Positions 1 to 5,887 are shown, counted from the stretch's first letter. The stretch is DNA of 7,068 bases from Actinomycetota bacterium (GCA_010028615.1 RHAS01000040.1:1-7068); one strand, 5' to 3'. Program-made: numbers and translations. Notes: generated by a model from the letters alone, not told the origin.

Positions 1-625
1 GAAGATTGCTCTTCGTTTACCGAAACCTGCACCGGTAATTGAACTTGACGCAACCAGTGAAGAAGATCTAAAGGCTTTGCCGGAACGCGTAGGTCAATAT
101 TTACCTCACCTCGACGGAATCGTGCACGCTATCGCTTTTGCACCGGGCACTGCGCTTGGTGGCAATTTTCTTAGCACCGAGTGGCCTGACGTATCAACAG
201 CAGTTCAAGTTTCTGCATACTCTTTGAAATCAATAACTATGGCAGCCAAACCACTATTGCGCCAAGGCTCTTCGATTGCAGGGCTAACTTTCGACGCCAG
301 TGTCTCATGGCCGGTATATGACTGGATGGGTGTTGCCAAGGCAGCTTTTGAATCAACCTCTAGGTATCTAGCAAGGTATCTAGGAAAAGAGGGCATCCGA
401 GTTAATTTGATTTCCGCAGGTCCACTAAGAACACCAGCTGGAAAGAGTATTCCAGGCTTTTCTGACATGGAAGACATCTGGGTAACTCGTGCGCCTCTGC
501 ATTGGGAGCTAGCCGACACTGAGCCAGCAGCCAAAGGCATCGTTGCTCTGCTAAGTGATTGGTTCCCAGCCACAACTGGTGAGATCATCCATGTTGACGG
601 TGGACTTCACTCAACCGGCCACTAA
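1..625 (+). CDS. fabI: Enoyl-ACP reductase (NADH), InhA/FabI type, 5'-truncated
   Basis: The frame is open from base 2, so the N-terminus, including the glycine-rich NAD-binding start of the Rossmann fold, lies outside the window. 207 residues remain. The protein reduces trans-2-enoyl-ACP in the last step of the cytosolic type II fatty-acid elongation cycle. It follows InhA almost block by block: LDGIVHAIAFAPG, the SDR catalytic pair Tyr (bases 317-319) and Lys (338-340) in YDWMGVAK with Y-x6-K spacing, the SAGPLRT segment, and ALLSDWFPATTGEIIHVDGG near the end. Between RT and RAP there are 18 residues, against 28 in InhA as I recall that sequence. The substrate-binding loop is therefore short, as in ordinary FabI, which suggests normal chain lengths rather than mycolate precursors. 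Alanine stands where InhA has Ser94. It ends tail-to-tail with serB, overlapping by 4 nt. A fabG gene often lies upstream but cannot be seen here. Confidence 0.95.
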   Translation, partial: KIALRLPKPAPVIELDATSEEDLKALPERVGQYLPHLDGIVHAIAFAPGTALGGNFLSTEWPDVSTAVQVSAYSLKSITMAAKPLLRQGSSIAGLTFDASVSWPVYDWMGVAKAAFESTSRYLARYLGKEGIRVNLISAGPLRTPAGKSIPGFSDMEDIWVTRAPLHWELADTEPAAKGIVALLSDWFPATTGEIIHVDGGLHSTGH

Positions 626-1272
626 AGACCAATAAGCGCAAGAACATCCGACAGGTCACCGGAGTCAACTAGCACGTCAGCGGCAACTCTAACTCTTGGT
701 TTCGCACCGAAGCCAATACTCAGTCCGGCAACCTCCATCATGTCTAAATCGTTTGCACCGTCACCAATTGCGATTGTTTGCGAAGTGGATATACCTAACG
801 CATCTGCCCACTCGATAAGCGCTGAAGCTTTCGCTGGTTTATCGATGATAGGAGGAACTACATCGCCGGTGAGCTTCCCAGAAACAATTTCTAATACGTT
901 TGCCCGATAGAAATCCAAACCTAAATCAAGCGCAAGGGGATCTAGGATTTGGCTGAAACCACCACTAACCGCAGCTACCTTGCCAGATGCTGCATGAACA
1001 GCGCTAATAAGTTTCTCTGCACCTTTAGTAAGAGTTATCTTCTGAAGCGCTAAACCGATAATTTCTTGATCAAGTCCAGCCAAATTCGCTACTCTAGCCC
1101 GAAGGCTTCCGGCGAAATCTAACTCACCGCGCATGGCTCTTTCAGTAACCGCAGCAACCTCAGCCTGTTTACCTGCAAATTCAGCAAGAACTTCGATGAC
1201 CTCCTGCTCAATCAATGTCGAGTCAACATCTAGCACCACGAGCATGCTTGGCTTGCCTAAAGATAAGGTCAT
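622..1272 (-). CDS. serB: Phosphoserine phosphatase
   Basis: It hydrolyses O-phospho-L-serine to L-serine, the last step of the phosphorylated serine pathway, in the cytosol with Mg2+. All HAD motifs are present in 216 residues: motif I DVDST (D15 nucleophile, D17 acid/base), motif II SGGF (S103), motif III lysine in IIDKPAK (probably K148), and motif IV GDGANDLDM (D161, D165). The cap helices lie at about residues 22-90. There is no N-terminal ACT domain, unlike mycobacterial SerB2, so serine feedback through ACT domains is not expected. The ATG at 1272 sits 6 nt downstream of a TATAGT hexamer, which fits a leaderless mRNA. Met10 (ATG at 1245) is an alternative start just before the core domain, and neither has a clear Shine-Dalgarno sequence. 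The gene is divergent from the ABC ATPase, the same neighbour pair as Rv3042c-Rv3041c in M. tuberculosis. Confidence 0.95.
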   Translation of the reverse strand: MTLSLGKPSMLVVLDVDSTLIEQEVIEVLAEFAGKQAEVAAVTERAMRGELDFAGSLRARVANLAGLDQEIIGLALQKITLTKGAEKLISAVHAASGKVAAVSGGFSQILDPLALDLGLDFYRANVLEIVSGKLTGDVVPPIIDKPAKASALIEWADALGISTSQTIAIGDGANDLDMMEVAGLSIGFGAKPRVRVAADVLVDSGDLSDVLALIGL

Positions 1273-1278
1273 AGAGAA

Positions 1279-1284
1279 ACTATA
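1279..1284 (-). promoter_or_regulatory. Putative -10 element of serB (leaderless)
   Basis: On the minus strand this reads TATAGT, a good actinobacterial -10 (TANNNT), and it ends 6 nt before the serB ATG. Transcription would then start at or next to the start codon. No convincing -35 hexamer is seen 16-18 nt upstream. Confidence 0.5.
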
Positions 1285-1348
1285 TTCGCTCCTATCCCTA
1301 AACCGCCTGCATTTAGAGTGTCATAACGCTAAGGCTTTAGTTTTCGCC

Positions 1349-1354
1349 TAGGCT
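1349..1354 (+). promoter_or_regulatory. Putative -10 element of the ABC ATPase gene
   Basis: TAGGCT fits TANNNT and ends 9 nt before the ATG at 1364, so a start site at about 1361-1364 would give a leaderless or nearly leaderless transcript. There is no Shine-Dalgarno sequence before the ATG, which agrees with this. No good -35 is visible. Confidence 0.4.
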
Positions 1355-1363
1355 AATCACATC

Positions 1364-2146
1364 ATGAGCGAAGTTCTGTCATTAAAGAATTTAACGCTGG
1401 TGCGAGATGGCAAGAATATCCTCGAAGATATCAATTGGTCAGTCTCGGCCGACCAGCGCTGGGTTATTGTCGGCCCCAATGGGGCAGGAAAAACCACCTT
1501 GTTAAAAATTGCAGCAGCTCAACTTCAACCAAGTTCTGGCTCAGCGCAAATTCTTGGAGAAACCCTGGGCGAAATCAATGTCTTTGAGCTCAGGACCAGA
1601 ATCGGTTTTGCCTCAACAGCAATAGCTGGCCGAATACCAAATTCAGAGCCAGTGCTTGATGCTGTAATGACTGCTAGCTATGCGATCACTGGCAGATTCA
1701 AGGAAAAATACGAAGATGTTGATCAGCGCAGAGCTAGGCGAGTGCTGAAAGAGTGGCAGCTAGCTGATTTAGCGGAAAGACCATTTGGCACCCTTAGCGA
1801 TGGCGAAAAGAAAAGAACTCAGATAGCCAGAGCGGTTATGCCAGATCCTGAGCTGCTTCTATTGGATGAACCTGTAGCGAGCCTGGACATAGGTTCCAGA
1901 GAGGCGACAATAAAGATTCTCAGTGGATACGCCTCGCATCCAAAGGCCCCAGCGATAATCATGGTCACCCACCACCTTGAAGAAATTCCATCAGGATTCA
2001 CCCATGCTTTGGTCTTAAGAGACGGAAAGATCATTGAAGCCGGCCCGATAAATCAGACTCTAACCACAGAGAAACTAAGCGCCGCCTATGGGCTAGAGCT
2101 AGAAGTCGCCCTAGTTGCTGGGCGATTCACCGTCCGAGCCAAATAA
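1364..2146 (+). CDS. Orphan ABC ATPase (YlmA/ModF-like ATP-binding protein)
   Basis: A single nucleotide-binding domain of 260 residues. Walker A is GPNGAGKTT (37-45, K43), the signature is LSDGE (144-148), Walker B is LLLLDEP (D168, catalytic E169), the D-loop is SLD (173-175), and the switch histidine is in VTHH (203-204). The usual Q-loop glutamine is not obvious: after the helix the chain reads RIGFASTAIAGRIP (79-92), with Ser/Thr where many importers have Gln. The last ~50 residues form a short tail ending AGRFTVRAK. No membrane or binding protein is encoded nearby. The closest context is Rv3041c, also an orphan ATPase beside serB2. It could be an ABC-transporter subunit whose permease lies elsewhere, or a soluble non-transport ATPase. 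The substrate cannot be told from the sequence. No Shine-Dalgarno sequence is seen. The ATPase call is firm and the role is unknown. Confidence 0.93.
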   Translation: MSEVLSLKNLTLVRDGKNILEDINWSVSADQRWVIVGPNGAGKTTLLKIAAAQLQPSSGSAQILGETLGEINVFELRTRIGFASTAIAGRIPNSEPVLDAVMTASYAITGRFKEKYEDVDQRRARRVLKEWQLADLAERPFGTLSDGEKKRTQIARAVMPDPELLLLDEPVASLDIGSREATIKILSGYASHPKAPAIIMVTHHLEEIPSGFTHALVLRDGKIIEAGPINQTLTTEKLSAAYGLELEVALVAGRFTVRAK

Positions 2147-2150
2147 CCTG

Positions 2151-2180
2151 TTGAATTGACCAGTTTTACTCTGGTATAGT
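2151..2180 (+). promoter_or_regulatory. Promoter of rpmE2, extended -10 type
   Basis: TTGAAT (2151-2156) and TATAGT (2175-2180) are 18 bp apart, and a TG dinucleotide one base before the -10 gives TGGTATAGT, an extended -10. TTGACC at 2156-2161 is closer to the -35 consensus but would leave only a 13-bp spacer. This is the strongest promoter-like sequence in the window, as expected for a ribosomal-protein gene. The start site should fall near 2186-2188, giving a 5' UTR of about 45 nt. Confidence 0.7.
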
Positions 2181-2181
2181 T

Positions 2182-2211
2182 GGGTTTTGGTGCCAGAGCA
2201 CCCAAAAACCC
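2182..2211 (+). promoter_or_regulatory. Hairpin in the rpmE2 5' region, candidate L31 leader
   Basis: The left arm GGGTTTTGGTGC (2182-2193) pairs with the right arm GCACCCAAAAACCC (2198-2211) around a CAGA loop. This makes a 12-bp stem with one bulged C and one bulged A in the right arm. It begins next to the -10, so if transcription starts near 2187 the RNA keeps only the upper ~8-9 bp. It lies 21 nt upstream of the rpmE2 ATG. L31 leader RNAs thought to bind L31 have been described in several phyla, including Actinobacteria. Whether this one fits their consensus cannot be judged without a covariance model. A terminator for the upstream ABC gene is a second possibility, but the downstream bases are not a T-run. 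Confidence 0.45.
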
Positions 2212-2232
2212 TTTGATTTGAAAGATAAAGCT

Positions 2233-2490
2233 ATGAAGGCCGACATCCACCCTAAGTATGAAGCAGTAGTATTCCGCGATCTAGCATCGGGAGTCGCTTT
2301 TCTTACTCGTTCAACCGTCACATCCACCAAAACAATCGAGTGGGAAGATGGCAACACCTATCCGGTTTTTGATGTTGAAATCTCATCAGCTTCACACCCG
2401 TTCTACACAGGAAAGCAGAGAATTCTTGACTCAGCTGGACGTGTTGAGAGATTCAATGCTCGTTACAAGAAATTTGGCAAGCAAAACTAG
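2233..2490 (+). CDS. rpmE2: 50S ribosomal protein L31 type B
   Basis: This 85-residue protein of the large subunit sits at the intersubunit bridge. It begins [10 protein letters not shown] and carries the L31B hallmark SSKSHPFYTG-like segment ([10 protein letters not shown], 51-60), followed by a basic C-terminus ([16 protein letters not shown]). It has no cysteine at all, so it is the zinc-independent C-minus form. The ATG at 2233 matches the conserved family N-terminus, so an in-frame TTG at 2218 is rejected. The ribosome binding site is weak (AAAG about 2 nt before the ATG). The gene is monocistronic, with its own extended -10 promoter, leader hairpin and terminator. In many actinobacteria type B paralogues are under Zur control, but I see no Zur-like palindrome here, which suggests constitutive expression and possibly the main L31 of the cell. 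Confidence 0.96.
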   Translation: MKADIHPKYEAVVFRDLASGVAFLTRSTVTSTKTIEWEDGNTYPVFDVEISSASHPFYTGKQRILDSAGRVERFNARYKKFGKQN

Positions 2491-2502
2491 TTTTTTAGAC
2501 TT

Positions 2503-2533
2503 GGGCTCCTTTTTAGGAGCCCATTTTCTATTT
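2503..2533 (+). terminator. Intrinsic terminator of rpmE2
   Basis: GGGCTCCT (2503-2510) and AGGAGCCC (2515-2522) form a perfect 8-bp stem with a TTTT loop, followed by ATTTTCTATTT. It starts 12 nt after the rpmE2 stop. On the minus strand the hairpin is followed by AAGTCTAAAAAA and has no T-tract, so it is probably not an efficient terminator for the converging exonuclease gene. Confidence 0.9.
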
Positions 2534-3263
2534 AAAGCTTTCTAACCGGCCAACCGAACTGGGGGATGTAGTCAGGTCTTTCCTGTTTACGCCATTGAGA
2601 ATAGCTCTCTTCAATCTGATCTGCCCACTTTGACTGCATTTCGTGAAGCTCTTCTAGCGATGACGGAAACGGCACTACCGGTTTGTCTTGAGCGAAGAAA
2701 TACCTGAGAACGGCTAAACCAACTTGCCCTGCCGCTATAGCATCGTCTTTGGCTGTGTGGGCATTTTCTAATGGAACGTTGTAGCGCTCTGCTACCGATT
2801 CCAAAGTGCGTTTTCCTTTTCGATATTTATCCACTGTCTTATCAATGACTAAAGGATCTATAACGAAGCCAAATTCAACTGGGGGTAGGTCATGGCGCTT
2901 TGCTTCGTAGTGCAAAATAGTGAAATCATATGGGGCGTTGTAGGCAACCACGGGAATGCCCTGACTGAAAAAATCTTGAATTGCCGCAAGGATTTCTGCG
3001 ACACCAGATTTGCTATCCTGCGCGTTTACAACATCGGCATCAAAAACCTTATGCACTCGGCTGGCTTCCGGGGGAATGGGAATGCCTGGGTTTATCAGCC
3101 AGTCTTTTCCGCCTTCCAACACATTGCCTGAGACATCCACTAGATGCAAAGAGGCTGTGACGATTCTAGATTGCTGCAAATCAAGTCCGGTTGTTTCCGT
3201 GTCAAAGACTGCGATGACCTTAAGCCATTCGGGTAAAGCCAATTTAGTATTTTCTGAATTCAC
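2532..3263 (-). CDS. DnaQ-like 3'-5' exonuclease (DEDDh family)
   Basis: A 243-residue soluble exonuclease with one DnaQ/epsilon-type fold. All five metal and catalytic residues are visible: ExoI DTETTG (D21, E23), ExoII YNAPYDF (D113), and ExoIII HTAKDDA (H169, D174), which makes it DEDDh type. Residues 15-190 are the nuclease domain. A C-terminal extension of about 50 residues (PSSLEELHEMQ...SYSQWRKQERPDYIPQFGWPV) ends in an aromatic/proline-rich tail that is not part of the fold. It is a stand-alone exonuclease probably acting on single-stranded DNA or RNA ends. It need not be the replicative proofreading subunit, since actinobacterial DnaE1 proofreads through its own PHP domain. The start is GTG, with a TAGTCT hexamer ending 6 nt upstream (leaderless) and GAGAAG directly adjacent. 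It converges on rpmE2. Confidence 0.92.
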   Translation of the reverse strand: MNSENTKLALPEWLKVIAVFDTETTGLDLQQSRIVTASLHLVDVSGNVLEGGKDWLINPGIPIPPEASRVHKVFDADVVNAQDSKSGVAEILAAIQDFFSQGIPVVAYNAPYDFTILHYEAKRHDLPPVEFGFVIDPLVIDKTVDKYRKGKRTLESVAERYNVPLENAHTAKDDAIAAGQVGLAVLRYFFAQDKPVVPFPSSLEELHEMQSKWADQIEESYSQWRKQERPDYIPQFGWPVRKL

Positions 3264-3269
3264 CTTCTC

Positions 3270-3275
3270 AGACTA
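3270..3275 (-). promoter_or_regulatory. Putative -10 element of the exonuclease gene (leaderless)
   Basis: The minus strand reads TAGTCT, ending 6 nt before the GTG start, the same geometry as at serB. No clear -35 is present. The overlapping GAGAAG next to the GTG could act as a very close ribosome binding site instead. Confidence 0.35.
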
Positions 3276-3326
3276 GTAGCCAGGCCCGACAAACCAGCTG
3301 ACGGTAAGCCCGCAAGCCTTCCAGAC

Positions 3327-3355
3327 TAGAATTGAGGGGAGACAACTATTAGGGG
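3327..3355 (+). promoter_or_regulatory. Weak -10 and ribosome binding site before the hydrolase-GT pair
   Basis: TAGAAT (3327-3332) matches the -10 consensus well and would start transcription near 3339. AGGGG (3351-3355) is a fair Shine-Dalgarno core but lies 12 nt from the ATG at 3368, longer than ideal. There is no obvious -35. The remaining ~60 bases of this gap show no repeat or hairpin of note. Confidence 0.35.
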
Positions 3356-3367
3356 TGCATTCATCAA

Positions 3368-4258
3368 ATGGTTTCAGCCAAAGTTCTCATGGAACGAGCT
3401 CAGGCCAGAACTCAGAAAAAGAGTGTCACGGTGGCTGAGGTGCGTTGTGACTATTGGTTTTACCCTGCCAATAAGCCAAACGCCAAGAACATAGTCCTAG
3501 TTCACGGTTACCGCGGTGATCATCATGGTCTTGAGTCATTTGCGGGGGGTTTAGAAGAATTCAACGTTTACTCACCAGACATACCAGGATTTGGATCCAG
3601 TGAACCGCTAAAAGTCAAGCACAACCTAGAAAACTACGTGCAGTGGTTGCTTCAATTTGTTGATGCTCTGGGCTTGAAAAAACCAATTGCCATTGGCCAT
3701 TCGTTTGGAACACTGCTTGTTGGTGGAGTGCAAGCCAAGAAGCCTATTTTTGAAGCTCTAGTATGCATCAACCCGGTAGCAGGCGGAGTGACAAAAGGGC
3801 TGTCGCGATTGCTTATGAATTTCGTAAAGGGGTACTACTGGCTAGCCCACAAAATGCCAGAAGGATTCGGGCTAAAAATGCTCAAGACCCCGTTATTGGT
3901 TGATTCAATGAGCGCCTACACTACAAAATCTAAAAACAAAGACCTTAGATATTGGATCAAGAAACAGCACCAAATGCATTTCAACAGCTTCGCTAACTCG
4001 CATGTGGTCTGGGAGAGCTATGTTGCATCTATATCCAATACTCTCCAGCCATTTGTTTCAGGTCTTACTTGTCCAATACTTTTGGTTGCTGCAGAAAAAG
4101 ACGAAGTGACACCCGTTTCGGCAGTTTTGAAGTTGTCGCAGCGGCTACCAAATGCGCAAATGTACCAGATTTACAATTGTGGCCATCTAGTGCACTACGA
4201 AGCGGCAGAGCAAACCACTGAACAGATCACAAAATTCATTAACGGCTTGAAGCGCTGA
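3368..4258 (+). CDS. Alpha/beta-fold hydrolase
   Basis: A 296-residue serine hydrolase of the alpha/beta fold. The oxyanion strand and loop are VLVHGYRGD (43-51), the second core strand YSPDIPGFGSS (68-78), the nucleophile elbow GHSFG (S112), the acid AAEKDEVTP (D245), and the catalytic base CGHLVHYE (H273). Residues ~140-215 form a helical, basic and aromatic cap (KGLSRLLMNFVKGYYWLAHK, then KNKDLRYWIKKQHQMHF), which would shape the substrate pocket. There is no signal peptide or membrane segment, so it acts in the cytosol. The substrate cannot be assigned; esters, thioesters and lipids are all possible. The stop codon shares one base with the next ATG (TGATG), so the glycosyltransferase is almost certainly translated in coupling. 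That pairing hints at a lipid or glycoconjugate pathway, as inference only. The start at 3368 is supported by the AGGGG upstream but is not certain. Confidence 0.92.
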   Translation: MVSAKVLMERAQARTQKKSVTVAEVRCDYWFYPANKPNAKNIVLVHGYRGDHHGLESFAGGLEEFNVYSPDIPGFGSSEPLKVKHNLENYVQWLLQFVDALGLKKPIAIGHSFGTLLVGGVQAKKPIFEALVCINPVAGGVTKGLSRLLMNFVKGYYWLAHKMPEGFGLKMLKTPLLVDSMSAYTTKSKNKDLRYWIKKQHQMHFNSFANSHVVWESYVASISNTLQPFVSGLTCPILLVAAEKDEVTPVSAVLKLSQRLPNAQMYQIYNCGHLVHYEAAEQTTEQITKFINGLKR

Positions 4259-5343
4259 TGGAAACCATTCATTTTGATGCAAGATTCATCAGGCTGGACT
4301 ATCACGACGGAATCAGCCGTTTCAGCGTCGAGCTGATCAAAGCCCTATCAAAAAAACACAAAGTTGTCGCTGTGATTTGCGACCAAAAGCAGCTCGAGTT
4401 TTTGCCAAAGGGAATTGAACACTTAGTTGTGAATTCACCGCAATCAGTAAAAGAGCTCTTCGTAGCGAAGAAACTGAATAAGGCTGGTGCGAGATTGGTT
4501 TTCTCGCCGATGCAAATCATGGGGACTTGGGGGAGGAAATATAAGTTGGTCCTTACCCTGCATGACCTTATTTATTACCGTCATAGAAAGCCACCCCAAG
4601 ATTTATCGCCACTGATTCAGACTATTTGGCGGTTATATCATCTAAGTTACTTTCCTCAACGATTACTTCTGAATAGAGCAGACAGAATTGTGACCGTGTC
4701 CGAAACAACCAAAAATCTCATTCAAAAACACCGCCTAACTAGAAAACCTGTTGAGATTGTCTATAACGGTGTGGCCGAAGTATCACGGCGATCACGAAAA
4801 ATCCCAGAGACGCGCAGCCTTGTTTATGTTGGCTCTTTCATGCCCTACAAAAACGTTGAAACTCTAATTAGAGCCGCAGGCTTGGAACCTAGCTACACGC
4901 TTCATTTGCTTAGCAAAATAACGCAAACTCGAGAAAGCGAGCTACAAAAGTTGGCCGATAGTGTTTCGGCGAACGTAGTTTTTCATCGTGGTGTTTCTGA
5001 TGATGAATACCAGAAACTCCTGGATGAGGCCTTTGCTGCTGTATCGGCTAGCAAGGACGAAGGTTTTGGTATTCCACTAGTCGAGGCGATGGCCAGAGGA
5101 ATACCCGTTGTGGTTTCTAATCTTGAGATTTTTCAAGAAGTTGCAGGCCTAGCCGGGACATACTTTAATCCAGAATCTCCAGAAGCAGCACTTGAAGCTT
5201 TGCAATCAATAACAAACCCAGCAAGCTGGAAAACTAAATCTGCAGCCAGCTATGAGAGAGCTTCGGTCTTCAACTGGGACAAATCCGCCGAAAAGCTTGC
5301 CGCAATTCTCAGCCAGCTAAGCTCTGAACAGAATAGTCACTAA
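4258..5343 (+). CDS. GT4-family glycosyltransferase (MtfB/WbaD-like)
   Basis: A 361-residue retaining GT-B glycosyltransferase. The N-terminal acceptor domain (about 1-165) has FDARFIRLDYHDGISRF (6-22), matching the DxR...GI.R.. loop of mannosyltransferase-like GT4 enzymes, plus TLHDLIYY (100-107) and ADRIVTVSE (141-149). The C-terminal nucleotide-sugar domain (about 185-350) has YVGSFMPYKNVETLI (190-204) and the E-x7-E motif EGFGIPLVE (E268, E276). There is no signal peptide or transmembrane helix, so it acts at the cytosolic side. The donor is probably GDP-mannose or a UDP-sugar, and the acceptor is unknown. The ATG overlaps the hydrolase stop (TGATG) and has no Shine-Dalgarno sequence, so reinitiation is the likely mode. 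The last 35 bp overlap the 3' end of the converging phosphatase gene. No polysaccharide cluster surrounds it, so a small glycolipid or single-sugar transfer is more likely than a capsule. Confidence 0.92.
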   Translation: METIHFDARFIRLDYHDGISRFSVELIKALSKKHKVVAVICDQKQLEFLPKGIEHLVVNSPQSVKELFVAKKLNKAGARLVFSPMQIMGTWGRKYKLVLTLHDLIYYRHRKPPQDLSPLIQTIWRLYHLSYFPQRLLLNRADRIVTVSETTKNLIQKHRLTRKPVEIVYNGVAEVSRRSRKIPETRSLVYVGSFMPYKNVETLIRAAGLEPSYTLHLLSKITQTRESELQKLADSVSANVVFHRGVSDDEYQKLLDEAFAAVSASKDEGFGIPLVEAMARGIPVVVSNLEIFQEVAGLAGTYFNPESPEAALEALQSITNPASWKTKSAASYERASVFNWDKSAEKLAAILSQLSSEQNSH

Positions 5344-5887
5344 CTGACCAATTGCCATCTTGATGAAGCAAACGGTTCATGCTGAGATTTTCCAGTCGAT
5401 CCTCTGCTAACGGCAGCTCACCTTGAGAGGCGATTTTTATAAGTTTTCGAATTAGTGACCCGTGAGAAACCGCAAGCACTCTTAATCCGTCAAACTCGGT
5501 TGTGATCCCGCTAAGTAATAGGTTGGCTCTCTGTTCCAACTCCTCAATACTTTCAAGTCCAAAAATTGGCTCTTTGCTCTCAAACTTGGCGCGCCACTTG
5601 CTATGGGAGAGGCCTTCTGCTTCACCAAAAGATCTCTCAATCAACTCTGGAAGAATTACCACCGGCAAACTAATTTTCTGGGAGATTATTTCCGCAGTGT
5701 CCCTGGCTCTTGACAGTGGCGATGCTGCCAAAACGTCCCAGTCAGCTGGATTTATTTTCCCTGCAGCGCTCTTAGCCTGTTGAATTCCAGTTTCATTCAG
5801 CGGGATGTCGCTTGAACCCTGCAATCGCAATTGCGCGTTCCAATCGGTCTGTCCATGCCTGACTAGTCCTAGCAATGTATTAGTCAA
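5309..5887 (-). CDS. Histidine phosphatase family protein (PGM/CobC-like)
   Basis: A 192-residue branch-1 histidine phosphatase. The signature LVRHGQTDWN (8-17) supplies R10 and the phosphorylated H11, with R60 in SPLSRARDTA (56-65), the acid E84 in ERSFGEAEG (84-92), and the second histidine H142 in AVSHGS (139-144). This pattern fits broad phosphatases (GpmB/PhoE-like) and alpha-ribazole phosphatase CobC equally, and sequence alone does not choose. The start is TTG at 5887. It is 7 nt downstream of GGAGAGG (a strong Shine-Dalgarno sequence), and no ATG is available before the catalytic core. The first 8 nt overlap the end of the sirtuin gene, so the two are one transcript. At its 3' end it overlaps the glycosyltransferase by 35 bp on the opposite strand, with no terminator between them. 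Confidence 0.92.
   Translation of the reverse strand: MTNTLLGLVRHGQTDWNAQLRLQGSSDIPLNETGIQQAKSAAGKINPADWDVLAASPLSRARDTAEIISQKISLPVVILPELIERSFGEAEGLSHSKWRAKFESKEPIFGLESIEELEQRANLLLSGITTEFDGLRVLAVSHGSLIRKLIKIASQGELPLAEDRLENLSMNRLLHQDGNWSVSDYSVQSLAG

Noticed and set aside
362..383. Tandem 12-bp duplication (AGGTATCTAG twice) in fabI
   Set aside because: It encodes RYLARYLG, but the stretch has the same length as the matching part of InhA (ESVNRFVAREAGKYGVR), so no insertion happened. The repeat is a by-product of codon choice.
205..588. Long antisense open frame inside fabI
   Set aside because: It lies entirely within a firmly identified gene, has no start signals and no recognisable motif. 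Shadow frame.
1819..2034. Antisense open frame inside the ABC ATPase gene, and similar frames inside serB, the exonuclease, the phosphatase and the sirtuin
   Set aside because: Each is contained in a gene with complete catalytic motifs and has low-complexity, non-family translation. Shadow frames.
2182..2220. Intrinsic terminator for the ABC ATPase gene
   Set aside because: There is a stem, but it is followed by TTTGATTTG rather than a T-run, and it sits directly after a strong promoter. A leader hairpin fits better, though termination is not excluded.
2218..2232. In-frame TTG start that would add five residues (MKDKA) to L31
   Set aside because: The family N-terminus M-K-x-[DN]-I-H-P starts exactly at the ATG at 2233. 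The TTG only extends into the leader and has no ribosome binding site.
2491..2533. Bidirectional terminator serving both rpmE2 and the exonuclease gene
   Set aside because: The T-tract exists only in the rpmE2 direction. On the minus strand the hairpin is followed by AAGTCTAAAAAA.
3264..3367. tRNA or small RNA in the exonuclease-hydrolase gap
   Set aside because: No cloverleaf, anticodon arm, TTCGA-type T-loop or long hairpin can be drawn. The gap is explained by divergent promoter sequence.
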